Positions 9,329 to 18,478 of a DNA stretch of 64,000 bases are shown here, one piece after another. The DNA comes from CAYJBH01 sp964370765 (lineage in GTDB: Bacteria; Bacillota; Clostridia; Oscillospirales; Ruminococcaceae). The DNA is taken from NCBI GenBank assembly GCA_964370765.1, contig CAYJKW010000003.1, positions 1-64,000 on the forward strand. The letters run 5' to 3'. The notes beneath the pieces were generated by a model. The model was not told the origin of the DNA. It saw only the letters and a program-made list of their open reading frames with translations, and searched no databases. How positions within the stretch are numbered: position 1 is the stretch's first letter; each line of letters begins with the position of its first letter. The position numbers and the translations under genes are program-made.

Positions 9329-10264
9329 ATGAGATACATTATTAACAGGCAAAATAGTAAGGATTTCATCGCTGTTCCCAAACATATACTTCAACATATG
9401 GATTCGCTTACCGACTCAAGATTACGAATAGCAATGGCTATCTGTTTAATGGGTGGAGAGTGTACACCACATACCCTTCAAAAACAGCTTGGAGATAGGT
9501 ACAACCTAGCTACGTTGGAAAGGGAGCTTCATTACCTTGAAGGTGCGGGTATTGTTACCGCAATCGAGGAGGATAAACAAAAATCCGTTAGAGCGATAGA
9601 CGAGCTTGACCCGATAAAGCCAAAGATAAAGCCGGAGGAGGTCATGTTGCTTGCCTCTACCAGCAACGAGATGAAATCATTGGTACGCCTTGCACAGGAT
9701 ATTTTAGGTAAAACATTGTCGGGCGGTGATATAACTATACTTGCAACGTTGATGTTCTGCGAAGGAATGTCGGTAGAGATGTTAGCACTTGGTATCGCAC
9801 ATTGCACTGTTGAAAAGAATAAGCCTAATATAAGGTATATAGAAAAGGTTATGCGCGGTTGGCTTGCCAATGGGGTTACCGACCTACCGTCGGCCGAGTT
9901 GTACCTTGAGAAAAAGGATGCCGAGGAAAAGCTAAAGGTAAGAGTATCGTCACTTTTGGGTGTGGGACACGTTACCTATGCCGAGTCACTTTTAATTATA
10001 AGGTGGTATGAGGAGTTTGGGTTTGATGACCGCATGGTTAAAGAGGCTGCTATGTTCGCCGGTGAAAAGTGCAGTGTAAGGTATGTTAACGGCATACTAA
10101 AAAAATGGAAAGAACAAGGATTTACCGATATTAAAAGTGTAAGGGCGGCTAATACGGGGGGGAGTAATGTAACCACCGTAAAAAGGATAGAGGTAAAGGA
10201 TGATGTTATGGTAAAGCGCCGTGCAAGTGTACCGGTGTTTAAGGGCAGAAAGGCGGACGGCTGA
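9329..10264 (+). CDS. DnaD-domain replication initiation protein
   Basis: A 311 aa protein with an N-terminal winged-helix-like region and two DnaD/DnaB2-type repeats ending in the characteristic YxxxxxxxW pattern (RYIEKVMRGWLANGV and RYVNGILKKWKEQGF). In Firmicutes such proteins remodel DNA at the origin or at stalled forks and help load the replicative helicase. Start chosen at the ATG at 9329, which follows a promoter and GAGGT. The next gene is a DnaI/DnaC-like loader whose ATG overlaps this stop (TGATG), which supports a joint role in helicase loading. Whether it is the functional DnaD or DnaB equivalent cannot be told from sequence. Confidence 0.85.
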   Translation: MRYIINRQNSKDFIAVPKHILQHMDSLTDSRLRIAMAICLMGGECTPHTLQKQLGDRYNLATLERELHYLEGAGIVTAIEEDKQKSVRAIDELDPIKPKIKPEEVMLLASTSNEMKSLVRLAQDILGKTLSGGDITILATLMFCEGMSVEMLALGIAHCTVEKNKPNIRYIEKVMRGWLANGVTDLPSAELYLEKKDAEEKLKVRVSSLLGVGHVTYAESLLIIRWYEEFGFDDRMVKEAAMFAGEKCSVRYVNGILKKWKEQGFTDIKSVRAANTGGSNVTTVKRIEVKDDVMVKRRASVPVFKGRKADG

Positions 10265-11229
10265 TGTTAACACACGAACAATATAAGCGCAAGGCAATTG
10301 CCGAGATTACAAATAGGAAACAGCGTAACTTTGCAAGGCGAGAGACCAAACTTGCGATGCTTTATAAAAAGTATCCGGAACTTGCAAGGTTGGAGGCACA
10401 ACGCAAAGAGCTTATGTTAAAGGTTGCTGACGAGGTTGCCCAAAGCGGTGACCTTAACTCAAATACCGGTCGTCATATAGCAAGTATACAGAAGATAATG
10501 ACCGAGCGTTATAACGCTATCGGAATTACAGCCGAGGATTTAGAGCAGGACTATGGTTGCAATATATGCAAGGATACCGCAAGAAGTGCAGGTAGATACT
10601 GTATTTGTGTATCGGATCATATAAATAGGCTTATGCAGAAGGATTTAGCAGCTATAACACCGTTGGAACTTTCAAATTTTTCTACCTTTGATCTATCACT
10701 TTATCCGGATGATTATATCCAGCTGTTAGGAAAAACAGCAAGAGACCAGATGAGAGATGTGCTTGCCTACTGTAAGGAGTTTTCGCAGCATTTTTCACCC
10801 GATAACCGCAGCATACTTATGATAGGTGATGCAGGGTTAGGCAAAACACACCTTGCGCTTGCCGTAGCAAACGAGGTAATTTCAAACGGAAACCTTGTGG
10901 TTTATGTAAGTGCAGGCAACATATTTGCCGAGCTAGAAAGTCGCCGCCGGGAGGGGGATGGCCATCTGCTTAAGCTACTTTATGAGGCGGACCTGCTTAT
11001 ACTGGATGATCTTGGAAGCGAGATGGTTAACCCATCTACACTTAATTTTTTGTATAACATTTTAAATGTAAGACTTAATACTAAACGTTGCAGTATATAT
11101 ACCACTAACATAACAACACAGGATATGCTGGTTGCAAGATATACCGAGAAGATTGCATCACGCCTGCTTGGAAGTTGTGACCAGCTACACTTTGCAGGTG
11201 AGGATATTCGGCTGATGGAGAATCTATGA
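10264..11229 (+). CDS. dnaI: DnaI/DnaC-like AAA+ helicase loader
   Basis: A 321 aa AAA+ ATPase. The N-terminal half carries a CNIC...CIC cysteine cluster (about C99, C102, C113, C115), resembling the zinc site of Gram-positive DnaI. The C-terminal half has Walker A GDAGLGKT (about 188-195), Walker B LLILDDLG and a sensor-like TTN. This family loads the hexameric replicative helicase onto single-stranded DNA. Its coupling to the DnaD-like gene is conserved in Clostridia. It overlaps the alr start by four bases. Confidence 0.88.
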   Translation: MLTHEQYKRKAIAEITNRKQRNFARRETKLAMLYKKYPELARLEAQRKELMLKVADEVAQSGDLNSNTGRHIASIQKIMTERYNAIGITAEDLEQDYGCNICKDTARSAGRYCICVSDHINRLMQKDLAAITPLELSNFSTFDLSLYPDDYIQLLGKTARDQMRDVLAYCKEFSQHFSPDNRSILMIGDAGLGKTHLALAVANEVISNGNLVVYVSAGNIFAELESRRREGDGHLLKLLYEADLLILDDLGSEMVNPSTLNFLYNILNVRLNTKRCSIYTTNITTQDMLVARYTEKIASRLLGSCDQLHFAGEDIRLMENL

Positions 11230-12365
11230 GTGATGATATAATGCACTATTCGGCACAGGATGATTCACGATGCTATGCCACGATAGAGCTTGGGCGATTA
11301 GTTGAAAACTGTAGGGTACTAAAAAGGCTTGCCGGAAATAAAAGGATGGTTGCAGTAGTAAAGGCAGACGGTTACGGTCACGGTGCTGTACAGGTAGCGA
11401 AAACACTGTCCCAAGAGGTAGAGATGTTCGCAGTATCTACCGCAGGTGAGGCGCTACAGCTAAGGGCAAGTGGTATAACGGACGAGATACTTGTACTGGG
11501 ATTTGTGCCAAAACAAAAGCTAAAAATCCTTGCTGCACAGAATGTGATAATAACGGCATATGATGCAGCTTATGCACAGCAACAGGCACAGGTAGCACAG
11601 CAGGGGGGATTTGTACTGCGTGCACATCTAAAGCTTAACAGCGGAATGAATCGCCTGGGGCTTTCGGTGGATAACATTGATGAAATTAAAAAACTACTTC
11701 GGTTAAAAAGTTTTAGCTTTGAGGGTGTTTTCACCCATCTTGCAGTGGCCGATGGTGAGAGTAATGATGATAGAGATTTTACAGCGTCACAACAACGCCG
11801 ATTTGTAGATTGTGTAAAAGAGCTACAGCGCGAAGGGTTTAATCCAGATTATATACACAGCGAGAACACTGCCGGTACCGCATTTTGTGGGTTTGATGTA
11901 TGCAATATGGTAAGGTGTGGCATAGGGCTTTACGGGTATCCCCCGGATATGGTACCGATAGAGGGGCTAAAGCCTGTAATGCAGCTTTATGCAAGGGTTG
12001 CCCAGTGCCGTGATCTAAAGGCGGGTGAGGCAATAAGCTATGGACGAACATTCGTGGCAGATAGACCCATGAGGGTTGCGGTGGTTACGGCAGGCTATGC
12101 AGATGGTTACACAAGGTTGCTATCAGGCAAGGGTATTGCCGAGATATCAGGTAGGAATGTACCGGTAATCGGTAGGGTGTGCATGGACTACCTTTTTATA
12201 GATATAACCGATATAGCTGGTGTAGACATAGGTGATGCAGTTAGACTAATAGGTGATGCGCCGGCCCTTAATGCCGGACAGGCTGCGGTGTTAAGTGGCA
12301 AGATTTGTTATGAACTGTTGTGTGGAATTTCTCCACGCGTAATAAGAATTTATAATAAGGAGTAG
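11226..12365 (+). CDS. alr: Alanine racemase
   Basis: PLP-dependent racemase, 379 aa, producing D-alanine for peptidoglycan. The PLP lysine is in VVKADGYGHG (about K46), the second catalytic base Tyr is in AISYGRTF (about Y272), and the RVCMD segment of the active-site entrance is present. The N-terminus is slightly extended relative to many homologues. ATGA overlap with the helicase loader and a five-base gap to the hexokinase indicate one transcript. Confidence 0.95.
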   Translation: MSDDIMHYSAQDDSRCYATIELGRLVENCRVLKRLAGNKRMVAVVKADGYGHGAVQVAKTLSQEVEMFAVSTAGEALQLRASGITDEILVLGFVPKQKLKILAAQNVIITAYDAAYAQQQAQVAQQGGFVLRAHLKLNSGMNRLGLSVDNIDEIKKLLRLKSFSFEGVFTHLAVADGESNDDRDFTASQQRRFVDCVKELQREGFNPDYIHSENTAGTAFCGFDVCNMVRCGIGLYGYPPDMVPIEGLKPVMQLYARVAQCRDLKAGEAISYGRTFVADRPMRVAVVTAGYADGYTRLLSGKGIAEISGRNVPVIGRVCMDYLFIDITDIAGVDIGDAVRLIGDAPALNAGQAAVLSGKICYELLCGISPRVIRIYNKE

Positions 12366-12369
12366 CGGT

Positions 12370-13674
12370 ATGGATAACATTAAAATTGTAGGCAACTTTT
12401 TAGAAAAAAACCTATTAAACCTTGACCTAATAGATTTAACAAAGGAAAGCGTCGCGTACCTTAGGGAGATGGAGGGTTCGCTAACCGGAAAAAACTCCAG
12501 CCTTGCCGGTATACCTACCTTTATAAGCTATGACGGTGAGGTTACAAAAAATAAAAGGGTTATAGTTATTGATGCCGGTGGTACAAACTTTAGGGTTGCA
12601 TCGGTAAGCTTTAATAATGATGGAGTGGCGGATATTCACCATTTTAAAAAATATCGTATGCCGGGAAGTGATGGCACTATAACCTATGAACAGTTTAACA
12701 AAGCAGTTGTAGATTACCTTGAGCCGGTGTTAAAGGATAGCGATCTTTTTGGTATGTGTTTTTCCTATGAGTGTGAAATTTTAAATAATCGTGATGGAAG
12801 AATTATCAGCCTTGCAAAAGAGGTTTATATAGAGGGTGCGGTAGGAAAGCTTGTCTGTGAGGGAATAAATAACGAGATTGTAGCCCGTGGATACAAGTCA
12901 AAAAAATACTGCCTAATTAACGATACTGTGGCATCGACACTGGGTGGAATTGCGACTAACGGTAAAGAAAAATATGATGGATATGTAGGGTTTATATTAG
13001 GTACCGGTACAAACAGTTGCTATAGCGAAAGCTGTGCAGCGGTAACTAAAAATCCCGACGTATCATCATTGTCCGGAAGTATGCTTATAAACTTAGAAAG
13101 CGGAAAATATGCAAATATGCCTATATCGCCTATAGATGAGGCGCTGTTTGCAACAACAAAAATGCCGGATGCATTTAAGATGGAAAAGATGACCGGTGGT
13201 GCATATCAGGGTGAGCTGTTCCTGCTTATTGTTAAGGCAGCAGCAGAGCAAGGTGTTTTCTCTGATAACTTTAAAAAGTCGGCTGCGGCACTTAGTGGCC
13301 TGACTGCAATGGAGATAGATAAGTTTTGTTTTAATCCGCACGAAATGGGCACACTGCATGGGCTTTGCAGTGGCATTGATGATATTGAGCGGCTGTTGCT
13401 ACTTGCAGACAGCTTTTATGAGAGGATAGCAAAGCTTGCAACACTACAGTTTGCAGGGCTGTTAATGCGCACCGATAAAGGTCATTATAAATGCCGTCCG
13501 ATGTGTGTGGTAGCAGAGGGAACAACATTTTATAAATCTAAGTTTTTCCGTCCAAAACTGGATTTCTACGTAAAGCAGTTTATCGAGGGTGAGATGGGTA
13601 GGTATATCGAATTTATATCGGTAGAAAACGCAACACTTGTGGGAACTGCTGCTGCAATTCTACTTTGCGACTAG
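12370..13674 (+). CDS. Hexokinase (eukaryotic-type family)
   Basis: A 434 aa sugar kinase of the hexokinase family usually associated with eukaryotes, not the short bacterial ROK glucokinases. The phosphate-1 motif VIDAGGTNFRVASV, the LINDTVASTLGG active-site segment with its catalytic Asp, and GFILGTGTNSCY (phosphate-2) are clear. It would phosphorylate glucose or another hexose with ATP. AAGGAG lies nine bases upstream of the ATG. It closes the unit that begins at the DnaD-like gene. Substrate preference cannot be read from the sequence. Confidence 0.85.
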   Translation: MDNIKIVGNFLEKNLLNLDLIDLTKESVAYLREMEGSLTGKNSSLAGIPTFISYDGEVTKNKRVIVIDAGGTNFRVASVSFNNDGVADIHHFKKYRMPGSDGTITYEQFNKAVVDYLEPVLKDSDLFGMCFSYECEILNNRDGRIISLAKEVYIEGAVGKLVCEGINNEIVARGYKSKKYCLINDTVASTLGGIATNGKEKYDGYVGFILGTGTNSCYSESCAAVTKNPDVSSLSGSMLINLESGKYANMPISPIDEALFATTKMPDAFKMEKMTGGAYQGELFLLIVKAAAEQGVFSDNFKKSAAALSGLTAMEIDKFCFNPHEMGTLHGLCSGIDDIERLLLLADSFYERIAKLATLQFAGLLMRTDKGHYKCRPMCVVAEGTTFYKSKFFRPKLDFYVKQFIEGEMGRYIEFISVENATLVGTAAAILLCD

Positions 13675-13737
13675 TTATATAACGTACCGTCTTAAACAAA
13701 AAAACTTATAAAATGTATTTTATTTTGTTCCATTATA

Positions 13738-13746
13738 TGGTATAAT
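13738..13746 (+). promoter_or_regulatory. Extended -10 promoter for the GGDEF-EAL gene
   Basis: TGGTATAAT gives a TGN extended -10 with a perfect TATAAT at 13741-13746, 44 bases before the start codon. No convincing -35 hexamer is at the usual spacing. Confidence 0.5.
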
Positions 13747-13789
13747 ATTTAACAAGCTATGTTTTATGGTTTAGATAGGTGCGGGTTTT

Positions 13790-15901
13790 ATGAATTATTC
13801 TGAGATTGCTTCAATTGTAACCGATGTACTAAAGGATGCCGTATATGTGACCGATGTCGATAACAACGATATCTACTACATAAACGAAGCTGCGGCTGAG
13901 TTGTTTTCGGTTAACTTTAACGATACGATGTCCTGGAAAGGGCGTAAATGTTATGAGGTAATTCAAAAACGTAGCACAAAATGTGAGTTTTGTACCAATC
14001 ATCTTCTGTGCGAAGATAGTTATTATAGTTGGGAACATTATTACAGCCCAAAGGATATGATTTTTTTCATACAGGATAGGCTTATCAAGGTAGGCGACAA
14101 AAATCTACGTCTTTGTGTTATGAATGATATAACAAGGCAACGTAGGCTTGAAACCGAACTAAGAGATAAACTTAGTGAGGAGCAGGCCTTAAATGCTTGT
14201 ATAGAACATCTACATACTAACGAATCACCCAAGATATTAATGTTTAATCTGCTAGGCATAGTCGGCAACTATTTTAATGCCGACAATGTGCATGTGTTCA
14301 AGGTAGATTACAGCAACGAACACTATGAAATGATGTTTGAATGGTATAAAGATGAGAAGATAAAAAGAAGCCCTGATCTACATTTTGTTGAGTTTAAGGA
14401 GCTTGAAGGATGGTTTGATTGCTTCGAAAACTGTGATTATAACCTTACTACCTCGAGCAAATCATTTAGCGAAACCATGTCCGGAATAATAAAAAGCTTA
14501 AACATTGATTCACTTATCACTGTACCATGGAAAGATTTAGAGGGTAAGATTGAAGGATTTATAGGACTAGAAAATCCTAGAAAACAGATCGACAACAAAC
14601 TATTTCTACACTCTATAACCAAGATAGTTTCAGACTTTATTGATAAGCTTGAGCTGCATAATTCGCTACACTCGCTTAGCCTTACCGATGCAATGACTGG
14701 CCTTGGCAATCGCTATAGCTACCGTTTAAAGGTGGAGCAGATAGAAAAACAATCCCCGCAAACGCTGGGTGTTGTTTATCTTGATATTAACGGATTAAAA
14801 CAACTAAACGATGAATATGGGCAGGCCTATGGTGATAAGACCATAGAAAAGATTGCAAGCATGTTGTTTAAGTTGTTCGGTATGAATGCCTTTAGAATAA
14901 GCGGTGATGATTTTATTATTCTCTACCCAGATGCAGAAGAGGATATGTTTTACCGTGATGTGGCACAGCTCAAAAATGACATTAGCTCTTCCGGTATATC
15001 AGTATGTATAGGAACAAGCTACTCAAACGATGATGTGCAGGTCCATAAGCAGATAGGCATTGCCGATAGCATGATGTATACCGAAAAACAGCAGATGTTT
15101 AATGCATCTCAGTCCGGACAGAAATATCGCACTGCACTTGCAGAGACTCTTATTAAAGAAATATCACAAAGCCGCTTTTTTGTCTGCCTTCAACCTCAGA
15201 TAGAGTTAGATACAGGCAATCTAATAGGTGCGGAGGCGCTTATACGTAAAAATGATAAGGATGGTAAGATTATACCGCCCATCAATTTCTTGCCGTTTTA
15301 TGAACAGCAGGAGATAATACACCTAATAGATTTTTACGTGCTTGAAACCATTTGCAAACAGTTTGAGGCATGGGATACGCTTTCCCCAGGCAACAATATT
15401 AAGGTTGCAACAAACTTTTCAAGGATAACACTTAAGGAAGATGGGATAGTAGAAAAGGTTAAGAGTATATGTGATAGGCATCAGGTTAGCCCATCACGCA
15501 TAGTGATAGAAATCACCGAGAGCGTAGAGGTGTTTGAGCGTGAGCAACTTTGTAAGCTGATACTGGAGTTTGCCGAAAAAGGTTTTGCAGTATCGTTGGA
15601 TGATTTCGGGTCGGGGCATTCCAACCTGTCGGTACTTACCTCCTCCAATTTTGATGAGGTAAAAATAGATAAAAGCATTGTTGACCATATAGTGGATAAC
15701 TCTAAGTCGCTTGCAATTGCAAAACTTATAGTTAACATGTGCCACACCTTTAACATTGAAAGCTCGGTTGCCGAGGGTGTCGAATACAGCGAGCAATACA
15801 ACATGCTTAGATCCTTAAATTGCACTATTGGTCAGGGATACTTTTTTGATAAGCCACTACCAATAATGGAGTTTAATGACAAATACTTTAAAACAAATTA
15901 G
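13790..15901 (+). CDS. PAS-GAF-GGDEF(degenerate)-EAL c-di-GMP phosphodiesterase
   Basis: A 703 aa cytosolic signalling protein. The N-terminal PAS domain carries a cysteine set (about C54, C65, C68, C74; KCEFC) seen in many clostridial PAS domains, followed by a GAF-like region (about 135-285). In the GGDEF domain (about 295-435) the signature reads SGDDF (about 371-375) instead of GGDEF, so cyclase activity is doubtful. The EAL domain keeps AEALIRK (about E482), EITES, LDDFGSGHSNL and VAEGVEY, so phosphodiesterase activity is likely. It heads a run of three c-di-GMP genes. Confidence 0.9.
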   Translation: MNYSEIASIVTDVLKDAVYVTDVDNNDIYYINEAAAELFSVNFNDTMSWKGRKCYEVIQKRSTKCEFCTNHLLCEDSYYSWEHYYSPKDMIFFIQDRLIKVGDKNLRLCVMNDITRQRRLETELRDKLSEEQALNACIEHLHTNESPKILMFNLLGIVGNYFNADNVHVFKVDYSNEHYEMMFEWYKDEKIKRSPDLHFVEFKELEGWFDCFENCDYNLTTSSKSFSETMSGIIKSLNIDSLITVPWKDLEGKIEGFIGLENPRKQIDNKLFLHSITKIVSDFIDKLELHNSLHSLSLTDAMTGLGNRYSYRLKVEQIEKQSPQTLGVVYLDINGLKQLNDEYGQAYGDKTIEKIASMLFKLFGMNAFRISGDDFIILYPDAEEDMFYRDVAQLKNDISSSGISVCIGTSYSNDDVQVHKQIGIADSMMYTEKQQMFNASQSGQKYRTALAETLIKEISQSRFFVCLQPQIELDTGNLIGAEALIRKNDKDGKIIPPINFLPFYEQQEIIHLIDFYVLETICKQFEAWDTLSPGNNIKVATNFSRITLKEDGIVEKVKSICDRHQVSPSRIVIEITESVEVFEREQLCKLILEFAEKGFAVSLDDFGSGHSNLSVLTSSNFDEVKIDKSIVDHIVDNSKSLAIAKLIVNMCHTFNIESSVAEGVEYSEQYNMLRSLNCTIGQGYFFDKPLPIMEFNDKYFKTN

Positions 15902-15936
15902 ATAATTATCAAGCGATTAAACCATAGGAAGGCATA

Positions 15937-17157
15937 ATGGAAATCAATATCTTTACAATAATTAGTTTTATTCTTTGCCTTACATATCAAACAATGTTGT
16001 TGAACTATGCGACAAAGATATTAGAGGGAGGGAACCCACGGCTTTGGTTACACCTAACTATAGGTTTATTAAATACGATTATACTTTTTGTAAGCAATAT
16101 TCCTTTTTGGTTCTTATATATAGCGCTGATGCCGGCCTATGTGGTTGAATTCAAGCTATTATCAAAGGCGCCAATTAGGCAAATTCTAAGCGGTGCAACT
16201 ATTTTTGTTGTGCACATAAGTAGCTTTCATATGATTGCAATATCTATATTTGCATCGGCAACAGGCATCGATCCTAAAAGCATACTTACAAACTTTTTAT
16301 ATCGCCAGCAGATAATGATTATACTTTTTATTGTGTTAATATTAGCACTTCAATTTGCAAAAAATATACTGCCGATACGCTATGTAAAAAGGGTTACATC
16401 TACACACATCTATTCCGAGATGCTAAGCACAATAGCATTTACATTCACAATTTATTTTTCTATTGCAATATTTATATATTTTGCATTCGAAGATTTTCCT
16501 AACAGAATGCAGTTTACAATACTTGTAGCTGTATCTATGCTTATAATTCTTTATTATATGCTTATGTTTATAATAAAGTTTGTTAATCTTCATGAGTTTA
16601 AGCGCTATGCCGACGAGCTTGGCGATACCTATAACAAGATGCAAACCCAAAAAGAAACCCTAGCCACAAAGATAGAGAGGGATGATCTTACAGGTCTTTT
16701 TAATCGTAGCTTTATACAGGGTCTACTGCAGGAGTATTTTGACGATAAAAGCCATAAGTTTGGTATGTTGTTTGTCGATGTTAATCGTCTAAAATATGTT
16801 AATGACACCTATGGCCATGATAAGGGAGATAAGCTGATTGTCTGTGTTGCAAACGCATTGAGAAAGGCCCTACGAGAGGAGGATGCGTCAGCAAGGATCG
16901 GTGGAGATGAATTTTTAGTTATCCTAAGTAACCTTGAAAACAATTTAAAAATTGACCGTGTTATCGAAAGAATTAACGAGATAATGTTTGTTTATGATGA
17001 AATTGAGGATTTTCCGGTATCTATAAGTATAGGCGGAATTTTTGTAGATGATGAGATACGTAGTAAAGGTGTAGACGAAGCAATTGCGCTTGTAGACGAG
17101 GAGATGAGAAAGACAAAAGCAAAGTTCTACGCCCAGAGAAGCAGGTATGAAAAATGA
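15937..17157 (+). CDS. Membrane diguanylate cyclase (GGDEF)
   Basis: A 406 aa protein with about six or seven predicted membrane helices (roughly 1-215), a short coiled linker and a C-terminal GGDEF domain. The signature ARIGGDEFLV (about 322-326) and the upstream DLTGLFNRSF and VDVNRLKYVNDTYGHDKGD segments are intact, so c-di-GMP synthesis is expected. RBS GGAAGG precedes the ATG. The next GGDEF gene overlaps the stop by four bases, and the pair look like diverged paralogues with the same architecture. Confidence 0.9.
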   Translation: MEINIFTIISFILCLTYQTMLLNYATKILEGGNPRLWLHLTIGLLNTIILFVSNIPFWFLYIALMPAYVVEFKLLSKAPIRQILSGATIFVVHISSFHMIAISIFASATGIDPKSILTNFLYRQQIMIILFIVLILALQFAKNILPIRYVKRVTSTHIYSEMLSTIAFTFTIYFSIAIFIYFAFEDFPNRMQFTILVAVSMLIILYYMLMFIIKFVNLHEFKRYADELGDTYNKMQTQKETLATKIERDDLTGLFNRSFIQGLLQEYFDDKSHKFGMLFVDVNRLKYVNDTYGHDKGDKLIVCVANALRKALREEDASARIGGDEFLVILSNLENNLKIDRVIERINEIMFVYDEIEDFPVSISIGGIFVDDEIRSKGVDEAIALVDEEMRKTKAKFYAQRSRYEK

Positions 17158-18377
17158 GTTTATTGATGTTGGCATTATGTACTATTGCTTTTATTGGTTA
17201 TAATTTTGTTGTGCAATGGTATATTTCGGTAGGTATTATAACTCACGATAGCCTTGTAAAAAGGTTACTATATGCAACCGCTATAAACCTTGTTATATTC
17301 TCGTTGTTTTTATATTTTCCGGGAGGTATTACAGAGGTTGTTGCAATGTTTCTTTTTTACCTCTGTACATATTTACTAATTCGTAAAATATATAATGCAG
17401 GCACACAGGTTGCTTGGTTTACAACACTATCATTTGCGGTAAACTTATTTGCGATAAGAATGTTGGTAAAAGGTGCATATACATTGATTACCGGTGTTAC
17501 ATTAAACGAGATATCTACACAAACGTATCATACCTTACTGGTGGGAGCAATAGCATTTGCAATACCTATTCCGTATATTCTTTTTATAAGTATTTTTGTT
17601 CGGCGTGATGTACTTGGTGTTATACTGATAGACAAAAACAATATGCTATTCTCTAACGCAATAATGTTTGTCACCTATATCTATATGGGTGTCGGCAATC
17701 TATTGGTAATTCCATTTTCTGAATCTGCAGCAACGCCTATAATCTCGTTGTTTATAGGGTTTGGAACTATAGTTATATACTGTGTTACACTTTACTATAC
17801 ACTTGTGTTTTCTAATCTTAAATTAAATGTAGATAAGTTTGATAAGCTGAGCGAGGTTGTAGCGGTAGAGGAGCGGGAGTTAAGGGAGCTTAAAGAATCG
17901 GCCACAACGGATGCATTTACCGGATTAAAACAACGGTCTACTGTAGAAGAGGTTGTAGGCCTGTTTTTAGAGCAACATCGAGGTTTTTTTGTAGTGCTGT
18001 TTGACATAGATGGCCTTAAGATTGCAAACGATAAATATGGCCACGATGAGGGTGATTTCTATATCAAGATGGTTGCAAGAATACTATCTTCAACCTTTGG
18101 TGATGATACTGTAGCTAGGATAGGCGGGGATGAGTTCATGGTCGTGGGAAAATCGGACGATGAACACGAATGCATGAAAAAAATACTTACCTGTTATCGT
18201 AAGGTAAAAAGTATACACACCGAATATCAAAAGCCATACGAAACATCGGTAAGCTACGGAGTTGTGATGATTCCAAAAGGTATAGATAAATATGAGAACT
18301 TTAACGATATCTATCGACTGTCTGATAAACGCATGTATGCCTTTAAACGTGCAGCAAAGAAGGAAAGAAAAGCATAA
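17154..18377 (+). CDS. Membrane diguanylate cyclase (GGDEF), second copy
   Basis: A 407 aa protein with the same plan as its upstream neighbour: multiple membrane helices (about 1-220), then GGDEF. The signature ARIGGDEFMV (about 324-328) is intact, with FDIDGLKIANDKYGHDEGD for metal and GTP binding. The usual DxLTGLxNR start of the domain is altered to DAFTGLKQRS. The ATGA overlap implies coupling with the first cyclase. A bidirectional terminator follows. Confidence 0.9.
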   Translation: MSLLMLALCTIAFIGYNFVVQWYISVGIITHDSLVKRLLYATAINLVIFSLFLYFPGGITEVVAMFLFYLCTYLLIRKIYNAGTQVAWFTTLSFAVNLFAIRMLVKGAYTLITGVTLNEISTQTYHTLLVGAIAFAIPIPYILFISIFVRRDVLGVILIDKNNMLFSNAIMFVTYIYMGVGNLLVIPFSESAATPIISLFIGFGTIVIYCVTLYYTLVFSNLKLNVDKFDKLSEVVAVEERELRELKESATTDAFTGLKQRSTVEEVVGLFLEQHRGFFVVLFDIDGLKIANDKYGHDEGDFYIKMVARILSSTFGDDTVARIGGDEFMVVGKSDDEHECMKKILTCYRKVKSIHTEYQKPYETSVSYGVVMIPKGIDKYENFNDIYRLSDKRMYAFKRAAKKERKA

Positions 18378-18420
18378 TAAAGTATAATTAGATCATTGTG
18401 TATAATTGCCTATATAAAAT

Positions 18421-18456
18421 AAAATTACAGTTAAGCATAGTCTTAACTGTAATTTT
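18421..18456. terminator. Bidirectional intrinsic terminator
   Basis: AAAATTACAGTTAAG (18421-18435) is a perfect inverted repeat of CTTAACTGTAATTTT (18442-18456) with a six-base loop and A/T runs on both flanks. It separates the convergent GGDEF and alpha-galactosidase genes and can serve both. Confidence 0.88.
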
Positions 18457-18478
18457 TATTTCTATTTACTGTAGGTTG

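Noticed and set aside
13675..13789. Possible c-di-GMP riboswitch before the GGDEF-EAL gene
   Set aside because: The 115-base gap lacks the GEMM core and holds only a -10 box.
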